From NCBI RefSeq assembly GCF_002259415.1, contig NZ_NPFY01000035.1:235171-299170 (forward strand): a stretch of DNA of 64,000 nucleotides, in the 5' to 3' direction. Shown piece by piece: positions 42,171 through 50,622 of the stretch (its first letter is position 1; the number at the start of each line of letters is the position of its first letter). The notes under the pieces were generated by a model. It saw only the letters and a list, made by a program, of their open reading frames with translations. It did not search any database and was not told where the DNA came from. The DNA comes from Rhodococcus sp. 14-2470-1b. GTDB taxonomy: Bacteria > Actinomycetota > Actinomycetes > Mycobacteriales > Mycobacteriaceae. Position numbers and translations under genes: made by a program.

Positions 42171-42202
42171 GATCCGCTCGGTCGTCGGCGACCGAGCGGA
42201 TC
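42171..42202. terminator. Bidirectional hairpin between cei and suhB
   Basis: A perfect 14-bp stem (GATCCGCTCGGTCG / CGACCGAGCGGATC) with TCGG loop, 4 bp after the cei stop. There is no T-tract. Confidence 0.65.
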
Positions 42203-42243
42203 TCGACTGCAGCAGTGACTTTCACCGCTCGGTCCGCCGAAGA

Positions 42244-43212
42244 TCAGGCGTCGGCGGCGCCGGAGATCGCCTCCAGCGCGCCCACGTCGTCGAGCGTCGC
42301 CACGAATTCTCGTGCGATTCCCGGTGCGACGGCAACGGTCACGGCACCGTCGAGTGATGTCGACGTCGGGTCGGGCGCGATGACCGTCGCGCCCGCTTCT
42401 TCGGCGATGAGCGATCCTGCGGCCCAGTCCCACGGGCTCAGACCATGTTCGAAATGAGCATCCACGGCACCCGAGGCGACCATGCACAGATCCAGTGCAG
42501 CCGATCCGACGCGGCGAATGTCGCGGACACGCGGGAGTAACTCAGCGATGATCGCGCCCTGCACCCGTCGCCTGGCCGCACCGTAGCCGAAACCTGTTGC
42601 GACGAGCGCCAATGCGACGTCCGAGGTGGGGTTGCACTCGAGCTGCTCCACCGTGCCGTCCGAATACTCCGCCGTGGCGCCGTGGCCCCGTGATGCGCTG
42701 TAGAGAACGTCACGGGCGACGTCGACGACGACCCCTACGACGCTCACACCGTCGATCTGGACGGCGACGGACACCGAGTAGGCGGGTAGGCCGTAGAGGA
42801 AGTTGACGGTCCCGTCGATGGGATCGAGCACCCACCGGACACCTGCCACCGACTCGGATTGGCCACCGCCTTCCTCGCCGAGAATGGTGTCGGCAGGCCG
42901 CGACTCGGCGAGCAGAGACCGCAGGAGCTGTTCCGTCTCGGTGTCGACGACGGTGACGGGATCGGTGGGAGTGCTTTTCGTGTGGACGGAGTGTCCGGAG
43001 TCGGACGTCTCCGCGGGCGCGCCGGGCCCGAACACCTGCGGACGCCGAGTCCGAACATGCGCCGCCGCTGCGCGGGCCACATCACGCGCCACCGTCGACA
43101 GTGCATTCAGATCCTCCTCCGACACGCGGGGGTCGGGTACCCGAGGGGTGGGCGCAGCGGACGTCGAGGTCGGGTGGAAGGCGTCATCGGATGCAGTCGG
43201 CACGGAACCCAT
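42244..43212 (-). CDS. suhB: Inositol monophosphatase family protein SuhB
   Basis: A 322-aa metal-dependent phosphatase. Motifs: metal-binding glutamates in LGEEGGG, the DPIDGTVNFLYG signature and the C-terminal WDWAAGSLIAEEAG. It dephosphorylates inositol phosphate or related sugar phosphates; in mycolata inositol feeds mycothiol and phosphatidylinositol mannosides. The first 35 residues are a Pro/Ser/Thr-rich extension not needed for catalysis. It is divergent from ppgK (Rv2701c-Rv2702 order). Confidence 0.92.
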   Translation of the reverse strand: MGSVPTASDDAFHPTSTSAAPTPRVPDPRVSEEDLNALSTVARDVARAAAAHVRTRRPQVFGPGAPAETSDSGHSVHTKSTPTDPVTVVDTETEQLLRSLLAESRPADTILGEEGGGQSESVAGVRWVLDPIDGTVNFLYGLPAYSVSVAVQIDGVSVVGVVVDVARDVLYSASRGHGATAEYSDGTVEQLECNPTSDVALALVATGFGYGAARRRVQGAIIAELLPRVRDIRRVGSAALDLCMVASGAVDAHFEHGLSPWDWAAGSLIAEEAGATVIAPDPTSTSLDGAVTVAVAPGIAREFVATLDDVGALEAISGAADA

Positions 43213-43374
43213 CGGATCACAGTGTGCGGGAATCGCACCACTCGGTCGTCGGTGCGGACTGCGTCACACCCGCCGAATCACCGTCGCGGCACTATTGTCG
43301 AAGCACGCAGCTTGGCTACGCTTTTCACCGCACGTGCACGAGTAGATGCCCCGATGATCAGGAGTGAACTCCAC

Positions 43375-44214
43375 ATGACTCAGTCAGGCCCGCACCTTCA
43401 GTCCGACCCTGCGATCCAGCCCGGATCCGTCACTACGCCGACGGACGCGCGGCAGCGGCAGGGTTTCGGCGTCGACGTAGGCGGCAGTGGCATCAAGGGC
43501 GGAATCGTCGATCTCGTCACCGGCGAACTGGTCGGCGATCGGTACAAGATCGAGACGCCGCAACCGTCGACGCCGGAGGCAGTGGCCGAGGTCGTGGCCC
43601 GCATCGCCGCTCACTTCGAGTGGACCGGCCCCGTGGGCGTCACACTGCCTGCCGTCGTGACCGGAGGGATAGCACGATCCGCAGCCAACATCGACAAGTC
43701 GTGGATCGACACCGACGCGAAGTCGCTGTTCGCGTCGGCTTTGGGGCACAGCAACGTGGTCGTGTTGAACGACGCAGACGCCGCGGGTGTCGCCGAGGAT
43801 CGATACGGCGCAGGCAAGGACAAGAACGGCGTCGTGATTCTGCTGACCTTCGGCACGGGCATCGGCTCCGCAGTTCTGCACAACGGGGTACTCCTGCCGA
43901 ACACCGAGTTCGGTCACCTCGAGGTCGACGGCAAGGAGGCCGAGCACCGAGCGGCGTCGTCCGTGAAGGAGAACAAGGACCTGTCCTACAAGGAGTGGGC
44001 GAAGGAAGTGTCGAAGGTTCTCGAGACCTTCGAAGCTCTGCTGTGGCCGGATCTGTTCATCGCCGGAGGCGGAATCAGCCGCAAGAGCGAGAAGTGGATT
44101 CCGCACTTGACCAACAGAACGCCCGTGGTGGCGGCCACTTTGTTGAACACCGCTGGAATCGTCGGCGCAGCTCTCGCGGCCGACACAGCAGCCGATACGG
44201 CACTGGCTCGGTAA
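43375..44214 (+). CDS. ppgK: Polyphosphate glucokinase PpgK
   Basis: A 279-aa ROK-type kinase that phosphorylates glucose with inorganic polyphosphate (and often ATP). The phosphate motif GFGVDVGGSGIKGG lies near residues 30-43; VVLNDADAAGVAED has the catalytic Asp, followed by LTFGTGIGSA and the glucose-contact segment NTEFGHLEVDG. ATG 43375 has AGGAG 10-11 nt upstream; ATG 43354 lacks a site. It is followed by the sigA promoter, which overlaps its stop codon. Confidence 0.94.
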   Translation: MTQSGPHLQSDPAIQPGSVTTPTDARQRQGFGVDVGGSGIKGGIVDLVTGELVGDRYKIETPQPSTPEAVAEVVARIAAHFEWTGPVGVTLPAVVTGGIARSAANIDKSWIDTDAKSLFASALGHSNVVVLNDADAAGVAEDRYGAGKDKNGVVILLTFGTGIGSAVLHNGVLLPNTEFGHLEVDGKEAEHRAASSVKENKDLSYKEWAKEVSKVLETFEALLWPDLFIAGGGISRKSEKWIPHLTNRTPVVAATLLNTAGIVGAALAADTAADTALAR

Positions 44215-44239
44215 CAAACTCCCGACGGGTCGTTACAAT
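44211..44239 (+). promoter_or_regulatory. Probable sigA promoter
   Basis: -35-like GTAACA (44211-44216) and -10 TACAAT (44234-44239) are separated by 17 nt. It overlaps the ppgK stop and gives sigA a leader of roughly 90 nt. Confidence 0.5.
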
Positions 44240-44337
44240 GGTTGATGCCGGTCTGCACGCCGGCACAATCGACAAGACCTCTCCGCCGGAAACCACTCTG
44301 GCGTGACGCCGCACGACACCGTCACGAAAGGGCGTAC

Positions 44338-45744
44338 GTGGCAGCCACCGATATCCGTCAGACCGTAGATTCAGCAACAGAGTCTGCGAACCCTGCACCT
44401 GCTGCGGAGGCACCGAACGGCACCGTCAGAGAGGGCGCCGTCGCTTCCGCGACTGCAGCCCCTGCAGAAGCGGCACCGGCAACCAAGGCTCCGGCCAAGA
44501 AAGCCGCGGCGAAGAAGGCACCCGCGAAGCGCGCGGCCGCCAAGAAGGCTCCGGCGAAGAAGGCCGCAGCCAAGAAGGCAGGCGACGCAGCACCGGCCGC
44601 CGACGGGGAAGACGATGCTCCCGGCATCGATGACATCGATATCTCCGACGGCGACATCGCTGCGGCCGCCAACGACGTTGTCGAGGTCGTGGCAGCGGGA
44701 GACGACGCCGACGACGACGCCACCTCCGAGCCGACCGCCGAGGACAAGGCGTCCGGCGACTTCGTCTGGGACGAGGAAGAGTCCGAGGCGCTTCGCCAGG
44801 CCCGTAAGGACGCGGAGCTCACCGCGTCGGCAGATTCCGTTCGCGCCTACCTCAAGCAGATCGGCAAGGTCGCTCTCCTCAACGCGGAGGAGGAGGTCGA
44901 GCTCGCCAAGCGCATCGAGGCAGGCTTGTTCGCTACCGAGAAGATGCGCGAGTTCGCCGAGAAGGGCGAGAAGCTCCCGGTCGCTGCGCGTCGCGATTTC
45001 ACATGGATCTGCCGAGACGGTAACCGCGCCAAGAATCACTTGCTCGAAGCCAACCTTCGCCTGGTGGTGTCGCTTGCCAAGCGCTACACCGGTCGCGGAA
45101 TGGCGTTCCTGGATCTGATCCAGGAAGGAAACTTGGGCTTGATCCGTGCCGTCGAGAAGTTCGATTACACGAAGGGCTACAAGTTCTCCACCTACGCGAC
45201 GTGGTGGATCCGTCAGGCCATCACTCGCGCAATGGCCGACCAGGCACGCACCATCCGTATTCCGGTGCACATGGTGGAAGTCATCAACAAGCTCGGCCGT
45301 ATCCAGCGTGAGCTGCTCCAGGACCTGGGTCGCGAGCCCACTCCGGAAGAGCTCGCCAAGGAAATGGACATCACGCCGGAGAAAGTGCTGGAGATCCAGC
45401 AGTACGCGCGTGAACCCATCTCGCTCGATCAGACGATCGGTGACGAGGGCGACAGCCAGCTCGGTGACTTCATCGAGGACTCCGAGGCTGTCGTGGCCGT
45501 CGACGCGGTGTCGTTCACCCTGCTTCAGGACCAGCTGCAGTCCGTGCTCGAGACCCTGTCCGAGCGCGAAGCCGGTGTCGTTCGGCTCCGTTTCGGTCTG
45601 ACCGACGGTCAGCCCCGCACGCTCGACGAAATCGGTCAGGTCTACGGCGTCACTCGTGAACGGATCCGCCAGATCGAGTCGAAGACGATGTCGAAGCTCC
45701 GTCACCCGTCGCGGTCGCAGGTTCTCCGCGACTACCTCGACTGA
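44338..45744 (+). CDS. sigA: Primary RNA polymerase sigma factor SigA
   Basis: A 468-aa group 1 sigma-70. Residues 50-80 are a Lys/Ala-rich tail with three APAKKAAAKK-like decapeptides, then an acidic stretch. Region 1.2 begins near 160 (DSVRAYLKQIGKVALL). Region 2 includes NLRLVVSLAKRYTGRGMAFLDLIQEGN and YKFSTYATWWIRQAI; region 3 follows, and region 4 ends with VTRERIRQIESKTMSKLRHPSRS. GTG 44338 follows AAAGG. It directs housekeeping transcription. Its 3' half is close to sigB 8.4 kb away. A strong hairpin follows. Confidence 0.97.
   Translation: MAATDIRQTVDSATESANPAPAAEAPNGTVREGAVASATAAPAEAAPATKAPAKKAAAKKAPAKRAAAKKAPAKKAAAKKAGDAAPAADGEDDAPGIDDIDISDGDIAAAANDVVEVVAAGDDADDDATSEPTAEDKASGDFVWDEEESEALRQARKDAELTASADSVRAYLKQIGKVALLNAEEEVELAKRIEAGLFATEKMREFAEKGEKLPVAARRDFTWICRDGNRAKNHLLEANLRLVVSLAKRYTGRGMAFLDLIQEGNLGLIRAVEKFDYTKGYKFSTYATWWIRQAITRAMADQARTIRIPVHMVEVINKLGRIQRELLQDLGREPTPEELAKEMDITPEKVLEIQQYAREPISLDQTIGDEGDSQLGDFIEDSEAVVAVDAVSFTLLQDQLQSVLETLSEREAGVVRLRFGLTDGQPRTLDEIGQVYGVTRERIRQIESKTMSKLRHPSRSQVLRDYLD
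44488..44577 (+). repeat. Three 30-bp units encoding the SigA Lys/Ala tail
   Basis: Residues 51-80 of SigA are three near-identical decapeptides (APAKKAAAKK, APAKRAAAKK, APAKKAAAKK). The tail resembles histone-H1-like actinobacterial proteins. Confidence 0.75.
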
Positions 45745-45756
45745 CAGTCCGCCTTC

Positions 45757-45798
45757 GACGAAGCCGCCGTTCCCCGGTTCGGGGGCGGCGGCTTCGTC
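45757..45798 (+). terminator. sigA terminator hairpin
   Basis: A 13-bp perfect stem (GACGAAGCCGCCG / CGGCGGCTTCGTC), with further C/G pairing inside, begins 12 bp after the sigA stop. Confidence 0.7.
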
Positions 45799-45869
45799 AT
45801 GTCCCCGGTCGACCGAAGGTCACTCCTTCGTCGGACGTGGGTGCGCGGTGAATGTGCTGTGATGGTGTG

Positions 45870-47114
45870 ATGCTTCGCTGGTCGGAACTGTCTGCGACGG
45901 GTAGAGACGTGGTCGTCGTGGCGGCGTACCTGTCGGTGGGCATCGTCCTGTATTCGGCGAACATCTTCAGCTTCCTTCCGGCCGAGGACCCCCCTGCACT
46001 GTGGGTCAGGTTCGGCATACTCGCACTGCTGTGCGTGTGCACGCTCTGTAGGCGGCGTGCACCCGTTCTCGCGCTCGGCGCCGCCGCGGTTCCATTCACG
46101 CTGGATCTGCTCGCGGGAGCGTCCCTGCCGATCTGGCTGATCATGACCGACCTCGTGTACTGCGTCGCGCTCTACGGCAGCAGGCGCCAGGCGGTGTGGA
46201 TCATCCGCATGTCCGTGCTTCTGACCGTGGTGGTGTGCACCGTCGTCTTCGTCGTCACGAAGGACTGGCGTGAGGTCGTCATCGCGTTGGGCGGTGCTGC
46301 AGTGTTCCTCGGCACTCCGCTCGGGTGGGCGTTGAACATCCGTCAGCACAAGGAGATCGCGCACAGTGAACGCGAGCGAGCCGAGGCCGTGTCCGTCATC
46401 GCGGAGCTGGACCGACGTGCTGCAATCGACGCGGAACGCTCGCGCATGGCCCGTGATCTCCACGACGTCGTCGCCGGTCACCTGTCGGCGATCGCGATCC
46501 AGTCCGAGGCAGCGCTGCGCATCGCCGCCGCTGGACGCAGCGCCGACTCTCCGCCCTCGGCGGCCGACCGTGTCACGGACGTCGTGTCGTCCATCCGGTC
46601 CAACAGCACCGATGCGTTGACCGAGATGCGAGCGATGATCGGACTGCTGCGACACGGAGGTGGAGGTGTGGACGAGACCCGCTCCCCCGGGCGGATTGCC
46701 GAGTTGGGGAGGCTCGTTGCCTCCGCAGGCGCAAGTGGTACCGAGGTCACTGTCAGTGGCGACTTCGCACCCGGAGCACCGTCGGCACGGTTCGTTCCGG
46801 CGGCGGTCGATCACGCCGCGTTTCGGATCGTGCAGGAAGCGTTGACGAACGCGGTGGTTCATTCGCCGGGTCAACCGGTCGAGCTCGACCTCAGGTGCGA
46901 CGACGATCGCCTCGGAATCGAAGTCGTCAATACGCTGCCCTCCACGGCCGAATCATCGGCGCACACGACCGGACACACAGGAGCGGGACTGACCAACATG
47001 ACACAACGTGCCGAACTTCTCGGCGGCGCTTTCCATGCCGGATCGGACGGCGGGAGATGGGTCGTCGAAGCCGTTCTGCCCCTGTCGACCACGCCCGAGA
47101 CGTCGACACCGTGA
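45870..47114 (+). CDS. Two-component sensor histidine kinase (NarL/DesK type)
   Basis: A 414-aa membrane kinase. The N-terminal half has about five transmembrane helices with very short loops, so it probably senses a membrane state. The HisKA_3 dimerisation segment (SRMARDLHDVVAGHLSAIAIQSE) carries the phospho-His. A HATPase_c domain follows (FRIVQEALTNAVVHSPG, then GAGLTNMTQRAELLGG). ATG 45870 is chosen over GTG 45852. It overlaps the response regulator gene by 4 bp (GTGA). No dedicated target gene is visible beside it. Confidence 0.9.
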   Translation: MLRWSELSATGRDVVVVAAYLSVGIVLYSANIFSFLPAEDPPALWVRFGILALLCVCTLCRRRAPVLALGAAAVPFTLDLLAGASLPIWLIMTDLVYCVALYGSRRQAVWIIRMSVLLTVVVCTVVFVVTKDWREVVIALGGAAVFLGTPLGWALNIRQHKEIAHSERERAEAVSVIAELDRRAAIDAERSRMARDLHDVVAGHLSAIAIQSEAALRIAAAGRSADSPPSAADRVTDVVSSIRSNSTDALTEMRAMIGLLRHGGGGVDETRSPGRIAELGRLVASAGASGTEVTVSGDFAPGAPSARFVPAAVDHAAFRIVQEALTNAVVHSPGQPVELDLRCDDDRLGIEVVNTLPSTAESSAHTTGHTGAGLTNMTQRAELLGGAFHAGSDGGRWVVEAVLPLSTTPETSTP

Positions 47115-47752
47115 TCCGAGTACTGATCGCCGACGACCATGCCGCGATTCGCTCGGGCCTGGCGATGATCGTGGGTTCAGCGCCCGGGTACACGGTGGTC
47201 GGCGAGGCCGTCGACGGCCAGGACGCGGTCGACCAGGCACGAGCGCACTCACCGGATGTCGTGCTGATGGACGTTCGGATGCCGGGTCTCGACGGCATCG
47301 AGGCAACCGCTGCCGTCGTCGGGAACGAACTCGCCCGTGTTCTCATCCTGACGACGTTCGACATCGACGACTACGTGTTCCGTGCTCTGGAGGCGGGCGC
47401 GTCGGGCTTCGTTCTGAAATCGGTGTCCGCCGACGCGTTGCTCGACGCCATCGCGGCCGTTCACGCCGGCGACGGCGTGCTGGCGCCCGAAGTCACTCGT
47501 AGGGTGATCGACGCGTTCGCGGCGGGCGGCCGCGACATTTCGAAGGTCGGACCTCCTGGGCTGGCCGACCTGACCGATCGCGAACACGATGTCCTTCGGT
47601 GCCTCGGCGACGGGATGTCCAACGCGGCGATCGCCCGTGAGCTCTTCATCGGGGAGACCACCGTCAAGACGCACGTGTCGAGAGTGCTCACCAAGTTGGG
47701 AGTCACCTCGCGCGTACAGGCTGCGATCCTCGCCCGGTCACAACCGCGCTGA
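47111..47752 (+). CDS. LuxR/NarL family response regulator
   Basis: A 213-aa response regulator. In the receiver domain the phospho-acceptor is Asp54 in LMDVRMPGLDG, with the conserved Lys in FVLKSVSADAL. The C-terminal LuxR-type HTH reads LTDREHDVLRCLGDGMSNAAIARELF then TVKTHVSRVLTKLGVTSRVQA. The GTG start overlaps the kinase stop, giving coupled synthesis. It probably regulates its own operon or an exporter elsewhere. Confidence 0.94.
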   Translation: MIRVLIADDHAAIRSGLAMIVGSAPGYTVVGEAVDGQDAVDQARAHSPDVVLMDVRMPGLDGIEATAAVVGNELARVLILTTFDIDDYVFRALEAGASGFVLKSVSADALLDAIAAVHAGDGVLAPEVTRRVIDAFAAGGRDISKVGPPGLADLTDREHDVLRCLGDGMSNAAIARELFIGETTVKTHVSRVLTKLGVTSRVQAAILARSQPR

Positions 47753-47783
47753 CCGGCGCCACGAATACCCCGATTCAGCAGAT

Positions 47784-48143
47784 CTACAGATGCGGCGGGG
47801 AAAAAATGCCGTCGTCGCCTGGTAGGTATTCGACGACGGAGGTCACAGCCGAGGTGGGCAGCGGCCCGTAGAGGTGAGGAAAGACCATTGCGTCGGGGTC
47901 ACCCGGCACTCCAGGCTCCCAGCGCACGGGCGACCCCAGTCGTGCCGGATCGAGAACGAGCAGAATCAAATCGTCTCGGCCGGCGAACAGTCGGTTCGCC
48001 GGCAAGTGCACCTGCGCGGGCGTCGAGAGGTGCACGAAGCCGACGGCCGACAGCGATTCCGGCTCGATCCCCGGTGACTCTCGAACGGACAGCCAGTCCG
48101 CCAGAGTGCAGATGTGCAGCAAGGTTTCCGAGGTGTCACTCAC
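47784..48143 (-). CDS. DUF952 domain-containing protein
   Basis: A 119-aa protein matching DUF952: LLHICTLADWL at the N-terminus, VGFVHLSTPAQVHLPANRLFAG, and MVFPHLYGPLPTSAVTSV at the C-terminus. The fold is related to ADP-ribosyltransferase-like enzymes, but family function is not established. The GTG at 48143 is the start; a weak AATCAT box lies 5 nt upstream. It is convergent with the response regulator and divergent from the Cys-rich protein. Confidence 0.85.
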   Translation of the reverse strand: MSDTSETLLHICTLADWLSVRESPGIEPESLSAVGFVHLSTPAQVHLPANRLFAGRDDLILLVLDPARLGSPVRWEPGVPGDPDAMVFPHLYGPLPTSAVTSVVEYLPGDDGIFSPPHL

Positions 48144-48234
48144 GAGCGATGATTGTTCCAGGCTCGGCCGTTCCGCGGGGTTCTCGAATCAGCTGTCAGC
48201 GAACAGTCGGAGGCTGAGCACGCGCGGCCAGCAG

Positions 48235-48273
48235 GTTTCCTTGTGTTTCGTGTTAGTGACAACACAAAGAAAC
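48235..48273. promoter_or_regulatory. Candidate operator: 13-bp imperfect palindrome
   Basis: GTTTCCTTGTGTT and AACACAAAGAAAC pair with one mismatch across a 13-nt spacer, in the 249-bp gap between DUF952 and the Cys-rich protein. The local A/T content is higher than in the surroundings. Confidence 0.35.
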
Positions 48274-48392
48274 GCGCGCGGGAACAACACGTGACTGCCA
48301 ATCGTCTGAAAGAGTGTACGGACCGCGCCATACCGACGCGGCGGACCGGCCCCAGGCAATCGGGTGACACCGAACGCCAGTACGGAGGAGTC

Positions 48393-48587
48393 ATGCCCGG
48401 AACATTGACCAGCCCACAGTTGACAGCTGCCGACCGGTGCGACCGGTGCGGTGCAGGGGCTCGCGCACGTGTTGTGCTCGCGACCGGAGGAGAACTTCTC
48501 TTCTGCGGTCACCACGCCAAGGAGCACGAAGACCGTCTGCGTGAAGTGAACGCAACGGTGATGACCGAATCGGGCTCCGCGGTGTAG
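48393..48587 (+). CDS. Small Cys/His protein, DUF7455-like (Rv2708c-like)
   Basis: A 64-aa protein with a probable metal site: CDRCGAGARARVV followed by LLFCGHHAKEHEDRL. ATG 48393 is preceded by GGAGGAG with ideal spacing, so the long upstream frame is not coding. Similar small proteins lie near sigB in other mycolata. I know of no assigned function; a zinc-binding regulatory or structural role is inferred from the cysteines and histidines. A strong terminator follows. Confidence 0.8.
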   Translation: MPGTLTSPQLTAADRCDRCGAGARARVVLATGGELLFCGHHAKEHEDRLREVNATVMTESGSAV

Positions 48588-48622
48588 GGCCGGTAAACCT
48601 GCCGACAACGACATCGATACCG

Positions 48623-48656
48623 AGAACGGGTGGCCGCATCAGCGGCCACCCGTTCT
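48623..48656. terminator. Bidirectional hairpin between Cys-rich gene and helicase
   Basis: A perfect 15-bp stem (AGAACGGGTGGCCGC / GCGGCCACCCGTTCT) with ATCA loop, followed by a short T-rich run on the plus strand. Confidence 0.75.
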
Positions 48657-48680
48657 TCTGTGTTCAGGTCGTGGGACCCG

Positions 48681-50429
48681 TCACATCTTGCGCAGCTGGG
48701 CTATTCGCTCGCTCAACTGATCCGCCGTCGCCATGGCAGTCGGGGGGCCACCACACACACGTCGTAGATCGCCGTGAATGACCCCGTGCGGCTTCCCGGT
48801 GCGGTGGTGATACACCGCAACCAGGGAGTTGAGTTCACGCCGCAACGCGGCCAACTGACCTGCCGTCGACACGCGTTCCGACGCGGCAGGCGGTGGGACC
48901 GCAGGGGCGGGAGTCGCCGGCTTCTCCATTTGTTCCTGCTGGCGCTGACGAAGCAGATCTCTCATCTGCTTGGCGTCGAGCAGTCCGGGAAGCCCGAGGT
49001 AGTCGGCTTCCTCGTCGCTGCCGGAGAAGGTCGCCGTGCCGAACGAGGATCCGTCGTAGATGACCTGGTCCAGCTCGGCGTCGGCTCCGAGTGACGTGTA
49101 GGCCTTCTCCTCCTCGCCCAGCTCGTCCTTCTGTTTGTTCGCGTCGGCCAGAAGGTCGTCGTCCAGGCCGTCCTTCTCGCGGTGCGGTTTACCGAGAATG
49201 TGGTCGCGTTGCGCCTCCAGCTGGCTCGCCAGGTCGAGGAGAACCGGTACCGAGGGGAGAAAGACGCTGGCCGTCTCCCCCGGCCGCCTGGATCGCACGA
49301 ATCGACCGATGGCCTGTGCGAAGTACAGCGGCGTGGACGCGCTGGTGGCGTACACCCCGACAGCGAGACGCGGAACGTCCACGCCTTCGGACACCATCCG
49401 AACCGCGACCATCCATTTCTGGTTGCTCTTGCCGAATTCCGCGATCCGAGCGGAGGAAGTCGGGTCGTCGGACAGCACGATGCACGGTGTTTCGCCGGTG
49501 ATGACCTCGATCAACTTGGCGTACGCGCGAGCGACGGTCTGGTCCGTCGCGATCACCAGGCCGCCCGCGTCGGGCATTCCGCCGGCCCGCAACTGACCGA
49601 GGCGAGTGTTGGCCGCGAGCAGAACCGCAGGCATCCAGTCTCCCTGCGGATCCAACGCGGTCCGCCACGCACGAGCGGTCTGCTCCGCGTTCAGAGGCTC
49701 ACCCAGACGCGCCGTGTACTCCTCGCCTGCACTGTCTCGCCACCGGGCCTCGCCCGAGTACGCCAGGAACACCACGGGGCGCACGACGCCGTCGGCAAGG
49801 GCGTCCGAGTAGCCGTAGGCATGGTCCGCGCGCGAGCGCATCAGACCGTCCTGGTCCGGCTCGTAATTCACGAACGGAATGGGGCTGTCGTCGCTGCGAA
49901 ACGGCGTTCCAGTCAGAGCGAGGCGACGAGTGGCGTCGCTGAAGGCCTCTCGAATGCCCTCGCCCCAACTCTTGGCATCGCCGCCGTGGTGGATTTCGTC
50001 GAGAATGACGAGAGTCCTGCGACTCTCCGTGCGGACCCGGTGTCTGAACGGGTGCGACGCAATCTGCGCATACGTCACGACGACGCCGTGATAGTCACTC
50101 GACGTCTGCCCCGTCGAGTTGGAGAACCGAGAATCCAGTGCAATGCCCACTCGCGCTGCAGATTCAGCCCACTGGTGCTTCAGGTGCTCCGTCGGTGCGA
50201 CAACGGTCACCTGATCGACCGTCCGGTGAGCGAGCAGCTCCGACGCCACTCGCAACGCGAACGTCGTCTTGCCTGCACCGGGCGTCGCGACTGCCAGGAA
50301 GTCCTTCGGCGAGGACACCAGATATTTCGTCAGAGCGCGCCTCTGCCACGCACGCAGCGGCGCACCACCTGCCGAGGGTGCAGTCGAGGTGTCGATCGGG
50401 TCTGTCGTGTCGGTCATGTCAGCGCTCAC
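48681..50429 (-). CDS. DEAD/DEAH-box helicase family protein (SF2)
   Basis: A 582-aa SF2 ATPase. Motif I is ATPGAGKTTFA (about residue 50), motif II is the DEIH box LVILDEIHHGG, motif III is ALTGTPFRSD and motif VI is QAIGRFVRSRRPG. The C-terminal 150 residues are helical and charged. It resembles the DEAD-like restriction/repair helicases conserved in actinobacteria; RNA or DNA preference is unknown. GTG 50429 (MSADMTDTTD) or ATG 50417 could be the start. It stands alone opposite the YihY gene. Confidence 0.88.
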   Translation of the reverse strand: MSADMTDTTDPIDTSTAPSAGGAPLRAWQRRALTKYLVSSPKDFLAVATPGAGKTTFALRVASELLAHRTVDQVTVVAPTEHLKHQWAESAARVGIALDSRFSNSTGQTSSDYHGVVVTYAQIASHPFRHRVRTESRRTLVILDEIHHGGDAKSWGEGIREAFSDATRRLALTGTPFRSDDSPIPFVNYEPDQDGLMRSRADHAYGYSDALADGVVRPVVFLAYSGEARWRDSAGEEYTARLGEPLNAEQTARAWRTALDPQGDWMPAVLLAANTRLGQLRAGGMPDAGGLVIATDQTVARAYAKLIEVITGETPCIVLSDDPTSSARIAEFGKSNQKWMVAVRMVSEGVDVPRLAVGVYATSASTPLYFAQAIGRFVRSRRPGETASVFLPSVPVLLDLASQLEAQRDHILGKPHREKDGLDDDLLADANKQKDELGEEEKAYTSLGADAELDQVIYDGSSFGTATFSGSDEEADYLGLPGLLDAKQMRDLLRQRQQEQMEKPATPAPAVPPPAASERVSTAGQLAALRRELNSLVAVYHHRTGKPHGVIHGDLRRVCGGPPTAMATADQLSERIAQLRKM

Positions 50430-50622
50430 TGGCCGCCGATTCCTGGCATCGATGAATGTCCTCGCGCTCTCGCCTCGCCTTGCAGTGTCCGCCGTGGAGC
50501 CTAACTCTCGGCACCGACCGATTCCTCATCGCCGAGCTAGAGCGAGTCGTACGACACGCCGAAGGGCTGCAGGCGGGGTGGAACGAGCACTCGTGCTCGA
50601 CGTCAGGAATGCTGGAGTGACC

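Noticed and set aside
44371..45705. Long minus-strand frame opposite sigA
   Set aside because: An antisense artefact of the repetitive, GC-rich sigA sequence.
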